Positions 7,090 to 14,510 are shown, counted from the stretch's first letter. The stretch: DNA of 28,125 bases from Paenibacillus sp. FSL H7-0331 (GCF_001956045.1 NZ_MRTH01000059.1:1-28125), one strand, 5' to 3'. The notes: generated from the sequence alone by a model not told the origin. Program-made: numbers and translations.

Positions 7090-8118
7090 ATGAATACTCA
7101 TGCATGGATAAATGCCAAATCCCCAGTTCCTAATGATCTTGGACTTGCGCTGCCGGGGGATCTTCCTTTATTTGAAGTCTTGATCGTGGTCGGATTCATT
7201 CTTCATATTATTTTTGTTAATATCATGGTTGCAGGTACGGTATCTGCTGTGTTCAATGAAGTGAAAGGAATCCTCAGGAAAAATATAGTATACGATAAAT
7301 TGGCGTCTAAACTGGCTACCCAAATTTCGATTTTCAAAAGTTTGGCAGTGGTTCTCGGAGTTGCTCCACTCTTGATTATAAGTACCATCTATACCCAATT
7401 CTTTTACCCGTCTACGATATTGATCGGTAAAATGTGGCTGGCGCTTATTCCGCTGCTTATCATTGCTTTTCTTTCTCTCTATGTGTATAAATTCACCTGG
7501 GAGCGTTGGAGAAATCGCAAAAAATTACATCTGGCCTTCGGTCTGCTTGGCATGATCATACTATTATTTGTGCCACTGCTGTTCATCACCAATGTGGCGT
7601 CGATGCTGCAGCCTGAGCTGTGGAGTCAGTCGCGCGGCTTCTGGAGCTCCTTGTTTACGATCCCGACAATTTGGCAGCGGTATTTGCATTTTATCGCGGC
7701 AAGCTTCGCGGTTATGGGGATGTTCATGTATGGCTGGGGAAGCAGAAAACTGGCTAAGGACCATAATCCCGTCTGGTTTGAATACGCCTTGTACGGCAAA
7801 AAGATGGCTGCGCTGTTTACAATGCTGCAATTGGCTGCAGGTCCGCTGCTCCTGCTCAGTATGGACAAGCATGTCCGTAGTATGTTCTTGGGTGGCTCCT
7901 TATTTCATACCTGTCTACTGCTGCTGGCCATACTGCTAGCTATGGTTCTATGCTGGCTGCTACTGAAGCTGATCAAAAAGGATAACAAAAGAGTATTCCT
8001 TACGTCGCTAACGGTTCTTCTAATCGTAGTTTCATTAATGAGTTGGATCCGACATGAGGTCAGGGAGCTGTATTTGGCTCCGTATATGGAGGCAGCACCG
8101 CGTACACTCAGCAAGTGA
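7090..8118 (+). CDS. CydA-superfamily-like membrane partner subunit
   Basis: A polytopic membrane protein of about 342 residues (eight predicted helices), co-transcribed with the preceding gene (start three bases after its stop, GGAGG at 7076-7080). It is homologous to the first subunit: both share a (D/E)RW...KKLHL motif after the fourth helix, then a conserved segment around W-x3-FW(S) and a helix with an F-A-A/I-A-A-S pattern. It lacks the paired glutamates and any CxxCH, so it probably plays the second-subunit role, as in CydAA'-type complexes of divergent bd-family members. There is no CydB in the window. ATG 7090 is preferred over GTG 7087. It ends ...APRTLSK. Confidence 0.68.
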   Translation: MNTHAWINAKSPVPNDLGLALPGDLPLFEVLIVVGFILHIIFVNIMVAGTVSAVFNEVKGILRKNIVYDKLASKLATQISIFKSLAVVLGVAPLLIISTIYTQFFYPSTILIGKMWLALIPLLIIAFLSLYVYKFTWERWRNRKKLHLAFGLLGMIILLFVPLLFITNVASMLQPELWSQSRGFWSSLFTIPTIWQRYLHFIAASFAVMGMFMYGWGSRKLAKDHNPVWFEYALYGKKMAALFTMLQLAAGPLLLLSMDKHVRSMFLGGSLFHTCLLLLAILLAMVLCWLLLKLIKKDNKRVFLTSLTVLLIVVSLMSWIRHEVRELYLAPYMEAAPRTLSK

Positions 8119-8186
8119 GCGGGCATGATCATGCTTTTACAGGTAAATTAGACAAAGTGAAATTAGAAAGGACTTGAAATAAATAG

Positions 8187-8554
8187 GAAAAAATCCTTAC
8201 CCCTTTGCCGATAGTAACGATTGTGTTAGGAATGGTTGTGACGGGTGTGGTGATCTTTTTAAATTGCCCCTTTCAATAGAAAACGAAGGTTACCAAATTG
8301 CTACAATTCACGTGGAATCTGATGGTTTTGGTCCTAAAGATATTGAAATCAAAGCTGGAGTTCCGACGAAGAAAATTAATTTCAAAAAACAAACAGGCTT
8401 TACTTGCATCAGAAGTATTCAATCTCAGGAATTGGGAATAGATCTATATTTTAAGAAGGGTGATAACTTCGTTACCTTAGAGGACTTAAAACCCGGAACC
8501 TACAAATTTCACTGTGGAATGTATATGTATTACGGAACAATTACCGTCGTATGA
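8187..8554 (+). pseudogene. Membrane-anchored cupredoxin, damaged 5' end
   Basis: The frame 8264-8554 encodes a 96-aa cupredoxin domain: GFGPKDIEIKAGVPTKKINF near the start, then a C-terminal copper loop YKFHCGMYMYYGTITVV, whose His, Cys and Met fit a type-1-like copper site. The only start in this frame is a TTG without ribosome binding site. In another frame immediately upstream (8187-8279) lies a membrane anchor, PIVTIVLGMVVTGVVIFLN, with no usable start codon, preceded by a TAG. The simplest reading is an anchored periplasmic-side copper protein broken by at least one indel near 8262-8276 and a lost start. Without export it should not work. If either indel is a sequencing error, it would be an intact copper carrier for the block. 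Confidence 0.6.
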
Positions 8555-8563
8555 TCACATCAT

Positions 8564-8608
8564 TAGCCCTTTTGAGTCATTCTGATCTTACTTATGCATT
8601 CATAGAAT
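8564..8608 (+). promoter_or_regulatory. Dyad site 3 plus -10 box for the TauE/DsbD_2-like gene
   Basis: TAGCCCTTTTGAGTCA (8564-8579) is followed by TAGAAT (8603-8608), starting 31.5 bp from the dyad centre. Confidence 0.7.
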
Positions 8609-8700
8609 GAAGGGACAAGCGAAATCTGAATATGCGAATCCATTACATGTGGTGAACATTGTATGGAAATTTAGCGTTTTAATTAGGGAGGGAAGAGATC

Positions 8701-9387
8701 TTGACTATATCTGCTAATTCTCTAGTGATGGTTGCCCTCTCAGGGTTTATGGGTGCACCCCATTGTCTCATCATGTGCGGTGGTATCGTTTCTTCATTTG
8801 CTCTTAATGCAAAAGGCTCCCCTATGAAGTCGGTGTTGGCCTACAATGCCGGAAGAGTCACGACTTACGCGCTGATAGGGTGTGGAATGGGTTTGGCTGG
8901 CTCTTTCGTGAATATTGCCGGACAATTCGTCGGCATTCAGGGTATCGCGAGCATGCTCGGTGGAATACTTATTTTGCTGTGGACTTTCCGACGCTACACG
9001 CTGTTTACTCATCCCAAAAACTTGCCAGGACAGACTTACTTCCAAGAAAAGATAGCAAGACTGCGCCTGCGCTATGAGCTTTCTGCTGTATTTCTCACTG
9101 GCCTGATGCTTGGATTCCTTCCATGTGGTTTAACCTACGCCATGCAAATGAACGCAGCAGCCTCCGGTTCATGGATAGATGGCTTTATTATCATGCTTGT
9201 TTTTGGTTTGTCTACCTTTCCCATATTGCTGCTAACAGCTATTTCAGCTGGCAGTATTCGCAAGAAGTGGCGGAAAAGCATGGGAAAGGCTGGTCTTTTC
9301 CTCGCTTTTCTCATGGGTTTCCTGTCGTTAATGAAAGGTATCAGTGCGAATGGCTGGATTCCTTCTGTGCATCCATGGATATGGTAA
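8701..9387 (+). CDS. TauE/SafE-like, DsbD_2-type membrane protein, probable copper/cytochrome maturation factor
   Basis: 228 residues with six predicted helices. The first helix contains GAPHCLIMCGGIV (H21, C22, C26), the His-Cys...Cys motif of the DsbD_2/UreH-like membrane family found beside cytochrome oxidase and copper genes. A second helix holds FLPCGLTYAM, the matching Pro-Cys-Gly half. These paired cysteines suggest metal or thiol transfer across the membrane. Start is TTG at 8701 with GGGAGGGAAG just upstream. It has its own dyad promoter (site 3). The YtkA-like gene on the opposite strand ends 17 bases downstream. The exact cargo (copper, thiol or sulfur) is inferred only. Confidence 0.75.
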   Translation: MTISANSLVMVALSGFMGAPHCLIMCGGIVSSFALNAKGSPMKSVLAYNAGRVTTYALIGCGMGLAGSFVNIAGQFVGIQGIASMLGGILILLWTFRRYTLFTHPKNLPGQTYFQEKIARLRLRYELSAVFLTGLMLGFLPCGLTYAMQMNAAASGSWIDGFIIMLVFGLSTFPILLLTAISAGSIRKKWRKSMGKAGLFLAFLMGFLSLMKGISANGWIPSVHPWIW

Positions 9388-9403
9388 TAAATGTTAAATA
9401 AAC

Positions 9404-9808
9404 TCAATTGACTATGAAGGGGTAAATCACACGCCTTGTTTTGTAATCGGTTTGAAGGTGTGCTTCAGCCTGCCATTCTCCACGCATAACAGGAATCCCG
9501 ACTGCGACATACGATCCGGGCTTCGTCTCAGTGACCTTCGCCGGAAATGATCCACAAAACATACCGGGCATGGACAGCACGACCTCCAGGCTCGCCCCGA
9601 TGACCGGTTCTCCCGACATATGTGAAATAGTTAAGGTAAAGGCACTTTCTTTCATGGTATGAGCAGAAGCCTGCTCCGGAGCAATGTCCATTCGGATGAA
9701 TTCGTCTTGATATGTGTCTTTTGCAGTGGCCACGTCACGTCCAGATTGATACAGCATAACAGCAATAACCACACAAATAAGCAAGACTACGACTAAAGCT
9801 TTGTTCAT
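9404..9808 (-). CDS. YtkA/FixH-like membrane-anchored protein
   Basis: 134 residues: an N-terminal membrane anchor (ALVVVLLICVVIAVMLY) and an extracytoplasmic beta-sandwich with FTLTISHMSGEPVIGASLEV...SMPGMFCG...PGSYVAVGIPVMRGEWQ, the YtkA/FixH pattern. Such proteins accompany cbb3/caa3 oxidases and copper genes and may help copper loading; the motif with Met, His and Cys (SHMSG, MPGMFCG) would suit copper handling. ATG at 9808 follows AGAAGGG by six bases; a TTG 18 bases upstream is less likely. It runs convergent with the TauE-like gene and has a (weak) dyad promoter, site 4. It is one of four YtkA-like domains in the block. Confidence 0.75.
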   Translation of the reverse strand: MNKALVVVLLICVVIAVMLYQSGRDVATAKDTYQDEFIRMDIAPEQASAHTMKESAFTLTISHMSGEPVIGASLEVVLSMPGMFCGSFPAKVTETKPGSYVAVGIPVMRGEWQAEAHLQTDYKTRRVIYPFIVN

Positions 9809-9882
9809 TTTAACCCTTCTTTCCAATGTGCTGTTCTTTCATACCTATGAGGTGAACAATAAGAACATACAAGATAATGGTT

Positions 9883-9925
9883 ACATTAATTCACTAATAT
9901 TCGTTAGAATAGCTCTTTGTAATCA
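9883..9925 (-). promoter_or_regulatory. Dyad site 4, weak promoter for the YtkA-like gene
   Basis: TAGCTCTTTGTAATCA (9910-9925) lies upstream of the minus-strand gene. The best -10 is TAATGT (9888 to 9883; 3/6 match), starting 29.5 bp from the centre, so this is the weakest of the twelve promoter assignments. Confidence 0.45.
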
Positions 9926-10002
9926 TATAAAATGAGGGTTTAAGAGCAGGCCCCATGAAGAGTGTTCAATTTTCACAGTTTAGATTTATTTATGCAGGCA
10001 TA

Positions 10003-10047
10003 TAGCACTTTATAGTCATACTCCTACTTTTCAATTTCTAGTAAAGT
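10003..10047 (+). promoter_or_regulatory. Dyad site 5 plus -10 box before the ABC-transporter remnant
   Basis: TAGCACTTTATAGTCA (10003-10018) with TAAAGT (10042-10047) starting 31.5 bp from its centre. It still precedes the decayed metal transporter genes, so that transporter was once in the regulon. Confidence 0.65.
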
Positions 10048-10098
10048 AATATTCGAGTGATTAAACTTTTGAAAAAGTAGCGTAGGGAGTGAACTGGG

Positions 10099-10424
10099 GT
10101 TATCGAGATTGAACATTTTCATGCAGGTTATGGTACGAAGATGATTTTGGAGCAGCTGCAATTTCAAGCCTATGCAGGCGACATGGTGGCGCTATTAGGC
10201 GCAAACGGGGCAGGGAAAACGACGTTTTTTCGTTCGCTCATGCAGCTTCTTCCGGTACAAACTGGCATTATCCGTATTTTGGGTCGCGAAATCCATATCA
10301 GGAGAAAGGGCAATTTCCAATTTCGGTGATTGAGGCCGTACTGCTTGGAAGATGGGGAACCTCATTCGCTTACGGGCATCGCCCAGACTCAAGAAGACAT
10401 GAATTTAACCTCGAGCATGCTTGA
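10099..10424 (+). pseudogene. Metal ABC transporter ATP-binding protein, 5' fragment, frameshifted
   Basis: The frame starts IEIEHFHAGYGTKMILEQLQ and carries a perfect Walker A, GANGAGKTTF, then GREI. It loses its frame near 10290 and stops at 10327-10329. One base over it continues GQFPISVIEAVLLGRWGTSF and AYGHRPDSRRHE, the loop that in zinc/manganese/iron ABC ATPases precedes the signature motif. The signature and Walker B are gone. The start codon position holds GTT after TAGGGAG, so the start also seems lost. It is a relict of a cation-uptake ABC transporter whose promoter (site 5) is still recognisable. Confidence 0.72.
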
Positions 10425-10436
10425 AACCGTAGTCCA

Positions 10437-10646
10437 GAGGAGCTGACTCCGACAAAGGTAGCAGAGCTAGCTGCGCTCAAACCGGATCTGATTGTTGACA
10501 ACCTGCATATGCCACAAGGTCAGGGAATTGCTGACATTGCTATAAGCACAAGAGTTGAGCTGCGTACTTACCCTGATACCTCGCAAAAAACACTGCAGGA
10601 TATCTGGAAGGAAAACGCCAAAAAACTGGGTATTATCGTGCCATAG
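10437..10646 (+). pseudogene. Metal ABC transporter substrate-binding protein, 3' fragment
   Basis: The last 69 residues of a binding protein: ELTPTKVAELAALKPDLIVD, then NLHMPQGQGIADIA, and ending DIWKENAKKLGIIVP. The pattern of a KPDLIVDN strand with an H-M-P-Q-G turn is like the C-terminal lobe of zinc/manganese-binding lipoproteins. The signal peptide, first lobe and the permease gene expected between ATPase and binding protein are missing, so an internal deletion joined the ATPase 5' part to this 3' part at about 10425-10437. Its cargo might have been copper, given the neighbours, but zinc or manganese is as likely. Confidence 0.6.
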
Positions 10647-10718
10647 GCAATTTCAAAGCGTATTCTTACCGGTTGAACTGGGTTAAAAATAGGCTTTAAA
10701 GTGATAATGCCCGGTGTA

Positions 10719-10763
10719 TAGCACTTTAGAGCCATAGGAAGGATGGTGTAAAACGTGTAAAAT
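10719..10763 (+). promoter_or_regulatory. Dyad site 6 plus -10 box for ctaG
   Basis: TAGCACTTTAGAGCCA (10719-10734) is followed by TAAAAT (10758-10763), starting 31.5 bp from the centre. Confidence 0.72.
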
Positions 10764-10806
10764 AAACCATGGTCATAATGATCAACCAAAAGGAGATCAG
10801 ATTCAC

Positions 10807-11667
10807 ATGGATATTAGGCAGTTGTTGGAAACCTATGGATTTCGTGCTATGTTCAGCCCGGAGTTATTTATTATCATGGTAATTCTGGTTACCTTTTATT
10901 TACGATTCTTAGGTAATCAAGTGGGCTTCAAAAGTCGGTTGAGCTTTTTGTCCGGGCTTTTTTGCTTTTATTTCGCTCTTGGCGGACCGCTTAATTTGTT
11001 GGGTCATTTTTGGTTTAGCAGCCATATGCTGCAACAGTCTGTTTTATATCTAATCGTCCCGCCTCTGTTGTATAGAGGTTTACCCAAGCATGTCTTTGCC
11101 AAATTAACCGAACCCATCGTGTTGCGTCGAATTATTGGCTTTTTCAGTCATCCGATTATTGCGATTATCTTGTTTAACGGTTCTTTCTCGCTTTACCATA
11201 TTCCGATCATCTTTGATGCCACGATGTCCAACTATGCTCTCCATAATGTGCTGCATCTGCTTATTTTCTTTTCATCCTTTTGCATGTGGTGGTCAGTGTT
11301 TTGTCCTGAGGGAGTTATCAACTCCATGAGCAATCTCAAGAAAATGGGGTATATTTTCATAAATGGTTTTTTGCTGACACCCGCCTGTGCATTAATTATT
11401 TTTGCCGATGAGCTGATTTATTCTACCTATACAGGGTCCTCGCACTTGCTGTGTCTTCCCTTCTACTCATTAGTCGTGGAAAAGCCCATTGTAAATATTT
11501 CTTGGCTGACCCCACTTATGGATCAACAGCTTGGTGGTGTCGTCATGAAAATTATTCAGGAATTGGTTTACGGATGTATATTAGGCTACGTATTTTATGG
11601 ATGGTACGCTCAGGAAAAAGACAAGGAAGAGGGCCAGGACGATTCTCTGCTGGAGCCAAGTGCTTAA
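10807..11667 (+). CDS. ctaG: Caa3-type oxidase assembly protein CtaG
   Basis: 286 residues with seven predicted membrane helices and the CtaG pattern: GGPLNLLGHFWFSSHMLQQS, VPPLLYRGLP, LFNGSFSLYHIPIIFD and HNVLHLLIFFSSFCMWW. These conserved histidines and methionines are characteristic of the Caa3_CtaG family, which helps insert copper into oxidase subunit II/I in Bacilli. A ribosome binding site, AAAGGAGAT, precedes ATG 10807. No caa3 oxidase genes are in the window, so it serves either an oxidase elsewhere or another copper protein of this block. It has its own dyad promoter (site 6). Confidence 0.9.
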   Translation: MDIRQLLETYGFRAMFSPELFIIMVILVTFYLRFLGNQVGFKSRLSFLSGLFCFYFALGGPLNLLGHFWFSSHMLQQSVLYLIVPPLLYRGLPKHVFAKLTEPIVLRRIIGFFSHPIIAIILFNGSFSLYHIPIIFDATMSNYALHNVLHLLIFFSSFCMWWSVFCPEGVINSMSNLKKMGYIFINGFLLTPACALIIFADELIYSTYTGSSHLLCLPFYSLVVEKPIVNISWLTPLMDQQLGGVVMKIIQELVYGCILGYVFYGWYAQEKDKEEGQDDSLLEPSA

Positions 11668-11737
11668 GGTGCGTTTATTAGGAACGGTAGTTGAACTATT
11701 GTGATTTATTGATGCTATTATACGAGGAGCTGAACCT

Positions 11738-12505
11738 ATGATTATTGAAGATGCAGGCGTAAAAGGTATTCAAAGCGACCTCGCTTATTTGGATGAAGTT
11801 ACGACTAGTCTCGGATTTATTCGCTGGCAGTGGGAGTACACTCGAGCGACCTACGATTGTAAGCTGGAGGAGAAAGCCGTGGATGGCGCTTATTTTTTGA
11901 GATTGAATACAAGGGCGATTGAGGGCAAGCTGGAATCACCCTATGCGATCTTGGTATTGGAAGATGCCTATATCGGAAAAACGGTTTTTCCTCATGGACT
12001 TGATTACCAATCACCGATACCTGAATCTATCCTCAAGATGTCCAGACGCAAATTATATGAGCTTTATAAGCTGTTAAAGACGGAACAGCATGTTGCGGAA
12101 ATGATGACGACGGATTATGTTACCGTGACACGAGATGCAACACTATTTGATGCAGCCCACAAGATGAAAGAGTATCATACAGGCTTTATTCCGGTCGTGG
12201 ATGGAAAGGAATGGGTAGGTGTGGTGACTGAACGTGATTTGGCAATTCATGGTTATGCGGAGCAGCAATCGGGGATGATCACAGTAGAAGCAATTATTTC
12301 AAAAAAAGTGAGAAGTGTGCAGCCGAATTTCCCCCTGGAAGAAGCCATTAAGCTCATGGTGAAAGAACACTTGCGCGGACTCCCCGTTGTCGAAAATGGT
12401 GAGCTTTTGGGGATCATAACGCTTGATGATTTATCTGCAAGGAATCATTTTGATTATGAGCTTGGTGAAGCGTTAGGACAGCATGCACCCTATGCTCGAA
12501 ACTAA
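11738..12505 (+). CDS. YugN-like domain fused to a CBS-domain pair
   Basis: 255 residues. Residues 1-110 match YugN-like proteins (MIIEDAGVKGI at the start, LGFIRWQWEYTRATYD, YLRL-type strand and AYIGKTVFPHGLDY). Residues 121-171 and 186-236 are two CBS motifs (MMTTDYVTVTRDATLFDAA...GVVTERDLA; IISKKVRSVQPNFPLEEAI...LGIITLDDL) that normally sense adenine nucleotides or other small ligands. The fusion is not one I know. CGAGGAGCTG precedes ATG 11738. No convincing dyad site lies upstream, in contrast to neighbours. A bidirectional terminator follows. Function unknown; a ligand-sensing regulatory role is inference. Confidence 0.8.
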   Translation: MIIEDAGVKGIQSDLAYLDEVTTSLGFIRWQWEYTRATYDCKLEEKAVDGAYFLRLNTRAIEGKLESPYAILVLEDAYIGKTVFPHGLDYQSPIPESILKMSRRKLYELYKLLKTEQHVAEMMTTDYVTVTRDATLFDAAHKMKEYHTGFIPVVDGKEWVGVVTERDLAIHGYAEQQSGMITVEAIISKKVRSVQPNFPLEEAIKLMVKEHLRGLPVVENGELLGIITLDDLSARNHFDYELGEALGQHAPYARN

Positions 12506-12542
12506 GGTGCAACGATATACAATAGCTCTCTAGAAATTAAAA

Positions 12543-12595
12543 GCAAAAAGCCGGATAAACGAACTCATCATCGTTTATCCGACTTTTTGCAATCG
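12543..12595. terminator. Bidirectional terminator between convergent genes
   Basis: GCAAAAAGCCGGATAAACGA (12543-12562) pairs with 12571-12590 with one mismatch. A-rich and T-rich ends allow it to serve both the CBS gene and the SCO gene on the other strand. Confidence 0.85.
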
Positions 12596-12603
12596 AGTTC
12601 AAG

Positions 12604-13221
12604 CTATTTAGATGCTGGATCGGCTATTTGTCGGATCGATTTTAATATTTCCTGATTGTCCATCTGATCTCCCATTGCAAATATTTTGCGAATTTTACCA
12701 CTGCCATCAATTAAAAATAGAGAGGTTACCGTATGAACAAACTGGCCATCGGGCATTTTTTGTACAAGCACGCCAAAGCTTTTGGCAACCTCCGCCGTCT
12801 CGGCTTCTGTTCCGGTCAGTAAGGTCCAACCGCTATAATCGATTCGCATGCGGTCTCCGTACTTCTTAAACACTTCGGGTGTATCCTTGAGAGGGTCGAA
12901 GGTGACGGACAAGAATTGCACTTGACTTCCCCACTGGCTGCTTTTTTTGAGCTCATCCTGAAGCTTTACCATATTGAAAGTCGTCATAGGACAAATATCC
13001 GGACAGCTGGTGAACATGAACTCCACTAATCGAACCTTTCCGTTGGAATCGCTTAATTGAACGTTTTTCCCCTCCAGGTCGTTCAATGTAAAATTGGGGG
13101 CCTGCTTGAGTACAGGCAGGGTCGGACTTTGATTGATCCAAAAAAATACGGAGACGACCAGACCAGCGAACAGAAGCGTGACAAACATTTTAAAGCCATA
13201 CTTTTCAAAAAATACTTTCAT
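12604..13221 (-). CDS. SCO1/SenC-family copper chaperone
   Basis: 205 residues: an N-terminal membrane anchor (residues 11-28) and an extracytoplasmic thioredoxin fold with the copper-binding FTSCPDICPM (C73, C77) and H163 in FVHTVTSLFLID, the three SCO ligands. It delivers copper to oxidase CuA sites or acts as a thiol reductase. The frame is open up to 13368, but the -10 box of the dyad promoter lies at 13276-13271, downstream of that point, and GAGGAAG sits just before ATG 13221. The start at 13221 is therefore chosen. It is read divergently from the DUF6262-like gene, with a dyad site facing each way (sites 7 and 8). Confidence 0.9.
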   Translation of the reverse strand: MKVFFEKYGFKMFVTLLFAGLVVSVFFWINQSPTLPVLKQAPNFTLNDLEGKNVQLSDSNGKVRLVEFMFTSCPDICPMTTFNMVKLQDELKKSSQWGSQVQFLSVTFDPLKDTPEVFKKYGDRMRIDYSGWTLLTGTEAETAEVAKSFGVLVQKMPDGQFVHTVTSLFLIDGSGKIRKIFAMGDQMDNQEILKSIRQIADPASK

Positions 13222-13270
13222 GAGCTTCCTCTTTTCTTCAGTCATATAGGTAGATCCTTGAAATGCTCTC

Positions 13271-13316
13271 ATTATAGCATGAGGGGTGCGCCTCAACCCA
13301 TGACTCCAAAGGGCTA
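13271..13316 (-). promoter_or_regulatory. Dyad site 7 plus -10 box for the SCO gene
   Basis: TGACTCCAAAGGGCTA (13301-13316) with a perfect minus-strand TATAAT (13276 to 13271) starting 32.5 bp from the centre. This promoter rules out the longer upstream start of the SCO frame. Confidence 0.72.
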
Positions 13317-13382
13317 GATGATCGGCAGAGAGCTGACGTTTTTGCTTCATAGTCCACACTTTTGTCAAAATTCATGGAAACT

Positions 13383-13426
13383 TGACTCTTTGTAGTCATT
13401 TTATTCATGGGTGTACTGGCTATAAT
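13383..13426 (+). promoter_or_regulatory. Dyad site 8 plus -10 box for the DUF6262-like gene
   Basis: TGACTCTTTGTAGTCA (13383-13398), the most symmetrical copy, with TATAAT (13421-13426) starting 30.5 bp from the centre. Confidence 0.75.
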
Positions 13427-13474
13427 AAAGAGAAGAGAGTGAAGAATGACAGAACATAAGGGAGGATGGTTATC

Positions 13475-13864
13475 TTGAATAGCATGAGCTTACAGAATGC
13501 TCAGCAGAAGCCTGCCCGAAGGGCAAGGCAGAGCCATCGAAATACAGAGGGCATCAAAAAATTCAGTGAACAAAAAACCTTACTGGCCTTTCAAAAGGCT
13601 GAGGCTGCGATTGATCGGTTAGTTCAGGAAAAAGAAACCGTAAACTTTAATACCGTTTCGATTGAAGCAGGCGTGTCCAAACCTTTTTTATACACACATA
13701 CAGAGCTTAGACATAGAATCGAAAGTCTTCGCTGGCAGACGGAAGAGCAGGAGAAAGAGGGGACACTGTATAAGAGCTTAAAGCAAGAAAATGAACGGCT
13801 CTGGAAGGAAATACAGAAGCTAAGGGAACTATTGCTCTGTTCATCAAATAGTGTTATTTCTTAA
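13475..13864 (+). CDS. DUF6262 / Tn554 TnpC-like small protein
   Basis: 129 residues from a TTG at 13475, nine bases after GGAGG; the upstream ATG at 13466 directly abuts the GGAGG and is too close. The basic N-terminus (ARRARQSHRNTEGIKK) is followed by a short helical DNA-binding-like segment (VNFNTVSIEAGVSKPFLYTH, helix-turn-helix-like) and a C-terminal coiled coil (EKEGTLYKSLKQENERLWKE). This is the layout of TnpC/DUF6262 proteins that accompany tyrosine recombinases TnpA/TnpB in Tn554-type transposons. No such recombinase is present here, and the gene has one of the best dyad promoters, so it may have been recruited as a regulator or nucleoid-type protein. Family assignment is moderate. 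Confidence 0.65.
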   Translation: MNSMSLQNAQQKPARRARQSHRNTEGIKKFSEQKTLLAFQKAEAAIDRLVQEKETVNFNTVSIEAGVSKPFLYTHTELRHRIESLRWQTEEQEKEGTLYKSLKQENERLWKEIQKLRELLLCSSNSVIS

Positions 13865-13886
13865 TCTTGGATAAATAATAGCATTC

Positions 13887-13923
13887 AAAAAAAGGCTGTT
13901 GGTTTAAACCTCAGCCTTTTCTT
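13887..13923 (+). terminator. Rho-independent terminator
   Basis: AAAAGGCTG...GGTTTAAACC...CAGCCTTTT forms a stem ending at 13920, after the DUF6262-like gene. Confidence 0.7.
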
Positions 13924-14023
13924 GTCGGGTAGGAGCGTCTTATTGAAGCTGAGCTCTTCACCTGCAGTAAGGTGACTGCCTTATGAATTTGTCCAAATCG
14001 TGACTGGTGTTGATCATTTACAT

Positions 14024-14053
14024 AAAAAAAGACTGCCTGTGTCTTCAGCAGTC
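14024..14053 (-). terminator. Rho-independent terminator of the cytochrome c gene
   Basis: GACTGC (14031-14036) pairs with GCAGTC (14048-14053). On the minus strand seven T follow, just after the cytochrome c stop. Confidence 0.75.
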
Positions 14054-14063
14054 CAGGAATACC

Positions 14064-14429
14064 TTATTTCTTCTCTGCTAACCAGCGAGCAAGATTAGCG
14101 ATATCGTCATCCTTCAGTGAACTTTTAAATGCTGGCATACCGCCTTTTCCGTTCTGCACCAATTTATAGAGCTGTTGATCCGTTAGCTTGCCGCCCACCT
14201 TTTGCAAATTAGGTCCTACTTTTCCTTCCAAATCGGTTCCATGACAGGCAATGCATGACTGCTTGTAAATAGTCTCGGCCGCTTGTGCGTTGAGTGGAGC
14301 TTCCGGCATCTTGGGAGCGGCAGCCTCTTGCTTGGCTTCCCCTTGACGATTATTAATCTCCGAGAACAGCACACCTACACCCAATAAACAAGCAATTCCT
14401 AAAATCGCTGCCATTGTCCATTTATACAT
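14064..14429 (-). CDS. Membrane-anchored small cytochrome c (c550/c551 type)
   Basis: 121 residues: an uncleaved N-terminal membrane anchor (residues 5-23), a linker rich in A, P and E, and a class I cytochrome c domain with CIACH (C59, C62, H63) and the axial methionine in GGMPAFKSSL (M98). It would carry electrons on the outer face of the membrane, plausibly to the cytochrome-c-fused CydA-like subunit at 5756. It is closely similar in its domain to the second cytochrome c at 16179 (both have CHGTDLEGKVGPNLQ or CHGDKLEGTLGPNLQ). It stands alone with its own dyad promoter (site 9) and terminator. Confidence 0.92.
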   Translation of the reverse strand: MYKWTMAAILGIACLLGVGVLFSEINNRQGEAKQEAAAPKMPEAPLNAQAAETIYKQSCIACHGTDLEGKVGPNLQKVGGKLTDQQLYKLVQNGKGGMPAFKSSLKDDDIANLARWLAEKK

Positions 14430-14464
14430 GTTTGACGCCTCCTTAGGACAAGTTTTTCACGGGT

Positions 14465-14510
14465 ATTTTAGCATGTCTTTGAAATGCTTGTATATAGCAC
14501 TTTGTAGTCA
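14465..14510 (-). promoter_or_regulatory. Dyad site 9 plus -10 box for the cytochrome c gene
   Basis: TAGCACTTTGTAGTCA (14495-14510) with a minus-strand TAAAAT (14470 to 14465) starting 32.5 bp from the centre. The asymmetric core is inverted relative to most other sites. Confidence 0.7.

Noticed and set aside
10568..10789. 73-aa minus-strand ORF across the dyad site 6 region
   Set aside because: Overlaps the binding-protein remnant and the ctaG promoter; no ribosome binding site or family.
13222..13368. Longer N-terminus for the SCO protein (start at 13368)
   Set aside because: The promoter -10 and likely transcript start lie inside this extension, and a strong ribosome binding site precedes ATG 13221.
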